DNA of 64,000 bases from Sinorhizobium sp. B11. Its GTDB lineage: Bacteria > Pseudomonadota > Alphaproteobacteria > Rhizobiales > Rhizobiaceae. Positions within the stretch are counted from its first letter, which is position 1; the number at the start of each line of letters is the position of its first letter. Under the pieces are notes generated by a model. It was given only the letters and a program-made list of their open reading frames with translations, made no database searches and was not told the DNA's origin. Below are positions 60,142-64,000 of this stretch, one piece after another. The position numbers were made by a program, and so were the translations under genes. The stretch spans positions 1,798,001 through 1,862,000 of the forward strand of contig CP091033.1 in the NCBI GenBank assembly GCA_039725955.1, written 5' to 3'.

Positions 60142-60433
60142 GACTGGGTTCCCATTGTCGCGCGGCCAGAATGACCACTTTGCAATACGCCTAGGTTAGG
60201 AAGAAATGTTGCGCCGTCGCTTCAAAAACCTGCCTTGGTATTTCATCTGTAGCCAACTGCCACGTTCGGCACAGATTCGAGGGGAATTGGCCCTCGGATA
60301 GTGCGGTTCTTTCATCTGTAACCGAATTTCACTTTTCCCGCAGGTACCATCGACGTTAGGAGCCTATACGCTCCATCAAGGCCCAATTGGCGTCGCATCG
60401 AAATTGACCCGCTCAGAACAAACCGAAGCCGAC
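60142..60433. promoter_or_regulatory. Divergent promoter region with a direct repeat
   Basis: The sequence TTTCATCTGTARCC occurs at 60241-60254 and again at 60310-60323, 69 bases apart in the same orientation. It lies between the monooxygenase and MFS genes. The repeat could be bound by a shared regulator. Confidence 0.45.
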
Positions 60434-61753
60434 ATGCAATGGAATCGGCATTCGACCCGTCCTTCAAGACGCCGAGACGTGTTTCGGATGCTTTGTCTTG
60501 CGTCCGCTGGCGGGGCTCTAGAATTCTATGACTTTGTAATTTTCGTCTTCCTTGCCGAGGCGATCAGCGTGCTGTTCTTCCCGCCTGATATGCCGACATG
60601 GCTGGCGATGATACAAACTTACGGCATATTCGCCTCCGGCTACATTTTCCGGCCTCTCGGAGGAATAGTGCTTGCCCATTTCGGCGACATGTTTGGCCGC
60701 AAGCGCGTCTTTGCATTCTCAATTCTGTTGATGGCCGGCGCAACGCTCGCGGTCGGGCTTTTACCGACCTATCAGAGCGCCGGGATTGCCGCGCCCTTAT
60801 TGCTCGTCGTCCTCCGCATATTTCAGGGTATTGCGATCGGCGGGGAAGTGCCCGGCGCCTGGACATTTGCGGCCGAACACGTTTCCTCGCGTCGTGTGGG
60901 CTTTGCATGCGGCCTGGTGTGCGCCGGGCTCGGGGTTGGAATTTTCCTGGGCGCATCCCTTACGGCACTGACGACGATGATTCTACCGCCTGCCGACATG
61001 TTGAGTTACGGGTGGCGGTTGCCTTTCATTCTCGGTGGTGTCTTCGGCCTCATCGGGATGCGGCTTCGCCGCATGTTGCATGAAACGCCGGTGTTTGTGG
61101 CTCTAACAGCAAAAAATCAACTCGTTCCCGAACTGCCTCTGGCCGTGGTCGTGAAGACCTATCGGCGGAGCATCGTTATTTCTGTCCTTTGCACCTGGAT
61201 CCTGTCGGCTAGTGTCGTGATGCTGACGCTGATGGTCCCAACAATCCTGGAGGGATCTCACCATGTCGACCATCAAGTTGCGCTGATCGCGACAACGATC
61301 AGCGCGATGTCTCTCGTGGTCGGGGTGGTTTCAGGCGGACTGCTTTTCGATCGGATCGGCGCGGCGCGGTTCTTCATGGTCGGAGGCCTTTTTTTGGCCA
61401 TCGGCGGCTTTGCTTTTTACAATATTTCTACGCCAGCCCCGGCCCAGGTCTTTCTTTCGAGCGCCATAATCGGCTTTTCCGGCCTTAGTGCCGTTGGAGC
61501 AGCCGTTGTCATGGTCTCATGCTTTCCGCCCCCAGTCCGTTTTTCGGGCGTATCTTTCTCCTACAATGTTTCCTACGCATTTTTTGGTGGCCTGACACCG
61601 GTAACGCTCGCCACGTTCTTGACGATCTCGTCGCTTTCGCATGTGTTTTACCTGCTCTTCGTCAGCGCGCTCACGATGGGCCTCGGTGCTTACTTCTTGG
61701 TTCGGCCCGAGGCCTTGACCGACCAGGAGCAAGTCTCGACCGCTCAAAGGTAA
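60434..61753 (+). CDS. MFS transporter, metabolite:H+ symporter family
   Basis: The protein has 439 residues and twelve helices. Features of the ShiA/ProP-like group: ASAGGALEFYDFVIFVFLAE at the start, RPLGGIVLAHFGDMFGRKRVF (loop 2-3 with GRK) and RIFQGIAIGGEVPGAWTFAAEHV. Members import organic acids, betaines or aromatic acids. The divergent flavoprotein hydroxylase makes uptake of an aromatic acid a reasonable guess. I use the ATG at 60434; a TTG ten codons upstream is also open. Confidence 0.9.
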   Translation: MQWNRHSTRPSRRRDVFRMLCLASAGGALEFYDFVIFVFLAEAISVLFFPPDMPTWLAMIQTYGIFASGYIFRPLGGIVLAHFGDMFGRKRVFAFSILLMAGATLAVGLLPTYQSAGIAAPLLLVVLRIFQGIAIGGEVPGAWTFAAEHVSSRRVGFACGLVCAGLGVGIFLGASLTALTTMILPPADMLSYGWRLPFILGGVFGLIGMRLRRMLHETPVFVALTAKNQLVPELPLAVVVKTYRRSIVISVLCTWILSASVVMLTLMVPTILEGSHHVDHQVALIATTISAMSLVVGVVSGGLLFDRIGAARFFMVGGLFLAIGGFAFYNISTPAPAQVFLSSAIIGFSGLSAVGAAVVMVSCFPPPVRFSGVSFSYNVSYAFFGGLTPVTLATFLTISSLSHVFYLLFVSALTMGLGAYFLVRPEALTDQEQVSTAQR

Positions 61754-61778
61754 AATACTTTACCGGAAACCTGGCCGG

Positions 61779-64000
61779 CTATCGGGGGACCTCGGGGCGC
61801 GGTTGCTTGTTCCCAATCAATTCGAACAGCGTAGCAGCGAGGCGGTTGGAGCTGATGGGTTTTCGCAACATTGATATGTCGGCAAAGACGCGATGATCGG
61901 CACCGGCATGCTCCGGCTCAACGATAAACACCGTGGTGGTCTGCCCGAATTCGCCGGCGATATGTCGCAGGTCCGGCATGACTTGCCATAAATCGAGATC
62001 GAGAAGGATCAGGTCGGGCGCGCGCGCGCTTTCCGACACCCAGTCCTTGAGCGCTGAGAGGCTCTCAAAGCCGACAGGTTCATATCCGAGCGCGGCAATC
62101 TTTTCCTCGTACATCAGACGCAGATTGTGATCGCGCTGGCCAAGCAGAACCATTTCGCCATTGCCAAGCGGAACCGTCCTCTCATTGAAAAATTGTTCCA
62201 AAGGAACGGGTGCTGCAGCGCTCACCGGGAAATAAAGATTGAAGGTCGTGCCTTCGCCCTGCCGACTTTCCACGTCGATCCTGCCGTCCATCGCAGTGAC
62301 AAGGCCGTGAACAGCGGCCAGACCGAGGCCGGTTCCGCCTCGATTCACACGGGTCGTGAAGAAAGGCTCGAAGATGTACGGGAAAAGGCCGGGTGCGATA
62401 CCGGTTCCATTGTCTGTCAAGCCGACAAGGACATAGCGCCCGGCCGTAATATTGCCATGCGAAAGGGCAATGTCGGTAGAAAACTCTGCCATCTGCGCCG
62501 AAATTTGAATTCTTCCATTTTCGCCCGTCGCCTGCGCGGCGTTCGTGCAGAGGTTCATGATGACCTGCTGAAGCTCGATCGGATTGCCGGCGACCGCCGG
62601 CATGTTCGGCGCGATAGTGCTCGATAGCTGGATAGTGTCCGGAATCGACATTTTCACGAGCGGCACGATGTCGTCGATGGCCTCCTTGACGTCGAAGGGC
62701 CTGCTTACCCGCTCGCGCTTCCGGCTGAAAGTGAGAATTTGATCGACGACGTGCTTCGCGCGCAGGCCGCTCGAGACAATCTCCTGAATATATTGGCGCG
62801 TGCGTGATGGTGCCTGGTTGAGCTCGAGCGCCATTTCCCCATAACCCATTATTGCGCTAAGCGCGTTGTTGAATTCGTGAGCAATGCCGCCGGCGAGCGT
62901 GCCGACTGCTTCCAACCTTTGCGCATGCTCAAGGCGTCCCTCCAGCTCCTGCCTTTCCTTGCGCTCGCGCTTTCCCCTCAAGCTATGTGAGAGTGCGACG
63001 ATTGCTTGCCCGAGCAATCTTATTTCGTCGCTACCCGGTTTCTTGCGAATTTCGGCATGTTCGAGGAAGAGCAATCCGACTTTTCCGGCGTCTATGCTCG
63101 TCGCAACGACTGAACCGGCACTCAGCGAACCTTCGGGAAGTGCCTGCATCTCCGAGCGCTGCAGATTTTGGTAAAAGAAGCGATCCCAGTGAAGCTTCTC
63201 CGCCATGGTCGAAGCCGATATCTGGTCCGAAAATCGGGCGGTAAGGCCGGCCAAGGTCGGCGCCTCCACATTTCCGAAACTCTCAACAACCGATCGAGAA
63301 CTCGTGTCGACGACGACGAAAGCATATCGGCTTGCATCAAAAAACTCCGCCACGATGACAAGCGAGTCCATGACAGCATTCGCGACCGAGTCGAAATCAT
63401 CGCTGAAACGCTGCTTGATATCCGCTATCAGATTTTCGAGATCGAGTTGCTGGGTCAAACGATTGGTCTGACTGCGCAATCGGTACACGAGGATCGCGAC
63501 GTAAATGCACAGCAGAACGGAGATCGAGCCCAGCAAGATCCTGCTCCAGGCCGAGCGAACGCTGATGACGCCGAAGGCATCGAGATAATGCTTCTGCAGG
63601 AGTTGCGCCTCGACGGGCGTTTGTGATGCCTGGATCGAGGCGATCGTGCCATCGACCGCCGGCAGCGTCGCGAGGATCATGCGGGCATGGGCGACATAGG
63701 TTCTGACTTCGGCGACGTTTGCGGCATCGGAGCGAAGTATGGCGCCAAGTTGGTCCTGGATCGAACGAGCCAGCCGCTCGCCGGGATCGGCTTCAAAGCG
63801 CATCATCATATTGCCGAGATCGTTCGACCGCCCCAGCGCCTGTTGGATTGCCGGATCAGTGCTGGCATGCAGTTCGCTGAGCAACTGGTTTGCTATCGTA
63901 AGAGAGTTCTGCAGGATCGCGTTGTCCGTTTTGAAACGCTCGACCAATGCCTCGTCCCGGTCGATCGACTGGGCGAGCGCAGTCAGTTCCCGATCGAGGT
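61779..64000 (-). CDS. VirA-like hybrid sensor histidine kinase, N-terminus beyond window
   Basis: The frame stays open to base 64000, so the start is outside. Visible order: a helical periplasmic DAHL-like sensor (AILQNSLTIANQLLSELHA), membrane helix ILLGSISVLLCIYVAILVY, GAF-like linker with FDASRYAFVVVDTSSRS, H-box GGIAHEFNNALSAIMGYGEM, N-box QQVIMNLCTNAAQA, FEPFFTTRVNRGGTGLGLA and a C-terminal receiver (MVLLGQRDHNLRLMYE, LILLDLDLWQV, MLRKP). The receiver's first acidic pair is reduced. This matches VirA-family kinases. A VirG-like regulator is not in the window. It is convergent with the MFS gene, 25 bases apart. Confidence 0.9.
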   Translation of the reverse strand, partial: LDRELTALAQSIDRDEALVERFKTDNAILQNSLTIANQLLSELHASTDPAIQQALGRSNDLGNMMMRFEADPGERLARSIQDQLGAILRSDAANVAEVRTYVAHARMILATLPAVDGTIASIQASQTPVEAQLLQKHYLDAFGVISVRSAWSRILLGSISVLLCIYVAILVYRLRSQTNRLTQQLDLENLIADIKQRFSDDFDSVANAVMDSLVIVAEFFDASRYAFVVVDTSSRSVVESFGNVEAPTLAGLTARFSDQISASTMAEKLHWDRFFYQNLQRSEMQALPEGSLSAGSVVATSIDAGKVGLLFLEHAEIRKKPGSDEIRLLGQAIVALSHSLRGKRERKERQELEGRLEHAQRLEAVGTLAGGIAHEFNNALSAIMGYGEMALELNQAPSRTRQYIQEIVSSGLRAKHVVDQILTFSRKRERVSRPFDVKEAIDDIVPLVKMSIPDTIQLSSTIAPNMPAVAGNPIELQQVIMNLCTNAAQATGENGRIQISAQMAEFSTDIALSHGNITAGRYVLVGLTDNGTGIAPGLFPYIFEPFFTTRVNRGGTGLGLAAVHGLVTAMDGRIDVESRQGEGTTFNLYFPVSAAAPVPLEQFFNERTVPLGNGEMVLLGQRDHNLRLMYEEKIAALGYEPVGFESLSALKDWVSESARAPDLILLDLDLWQVMPDLRHIAGEFGQTTTVFIVEPEHAGADHRVFADISMLRKPISSNRLAATLFELIGNKQPRPEVPR

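Noticed and set aside
1..64000. CRISPR arrays, rRNA, tRNA, prophage and conjugation genes
   Set aside because: No regularly spaced repeats, no conserved RNA cores and no phage or transfer proteins were found on either strand.

Overview
The window looks like accessory DNA from a Rhizobiaceae-type alphaproteobacterium (Rhizobium, Agrobacterium or Ensifer relatives). This rests on the high GC content, a Pha-type cation/proton antiporter operon with fused A and B subunits, many sugar-type ABC transporters, a VirA-like hybrid kinase and rhizobial-style small genes. I cannot name a species or say whether this is chromosome or plasmid. No rRNA, tRNA, CRISPR array, phage or intact insertion sequence was found; one IS66 remnant is present.

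Layout. 1-3.4 kb: a winged-helix/NB-ARC ATPase regulator cut by the left edge, divergent from a FixJ/LuxR-type regulator, then an MmcQ/YjbR protein. 3.75-9.76 kb: the phaAB-C-D-E-F-G antiporter operon (minus strand), with a small XRE regulator divergent from it. 10.4-28.1 kb: a large catabolic cluster. On the minus strand it holds an SDR, two zinc alcohol dehydrogenases, two YCII proteins, a Gfo/Idh/MocA oxidoreductase, a PRISE-type reductase, hydroxyquinol 1,2-dioxygenase and maleylacetate reductase. A CUT2 (ribose-type) transporter follows, one component of which is an ATPase-permease fusion, then a VOC protein. On the plus strand are a 3-hydroxyisobutyrate-dehydrogenase-like enzyme and a regulator joining a winged helix to a complete ABC solute-binding domain. 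A KPR-family reductase closes the cluster. The inverted repeat TTATCC-N5-GGATRT lies upstream of each transcription unit head.

28-40 kb: mixed accessory genes. These are DUF1684, a LysR/SDR/SnoaL-like unit, a GSU2403-type nucleotidyltransferase, cspA, a J-domain protein, another SDR, a GAF-GGDEF-PilZ diguanylate cyclase, and a CmoA homologue coupled to a membrane methyltransferase. Several small genes here are broken. 40-47 kb: an AraC regulator divergent from a TIM-barrel epimerase plus a full CUT2 transporter. 47-53.8 kb: an arabinofuranosidase operon with a CUT1 (maltose-type) transporter and an ArsR-type regulator carrying a large extra domain. 54-64 kb: a secreted His/Arg/Tyr-rich protein, a broken DUF2442 gene, two MFS transporters, a second cspA, an exported protein, an orphan histidine kinase, a flavoprotein monooxygenase, and a VirA-like hybrid kinase running off the right edge.

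How the genes fit together. The 10-28 kb cluster reads as one regulon that imports a carbohydrate-like or cyclitol-like compound and oxidises it through several dehydrogenases. It ends in hydroxyquinol ring cleavage to maleylacetate and then 3-oxoadipate. It contains no flavin monooxygenase or decarboxylase of the kind that usually makes hydroxyquinol from resorcinols or nitrophenols. The regulator's sugar-binding domain suggests it senses the imported compound directly in the cytoplasm. The 47-54 kb operon hydrolyses arabinofuranosides and imports sugars. The 40-47 kb operon imports and epimerises another sugar.
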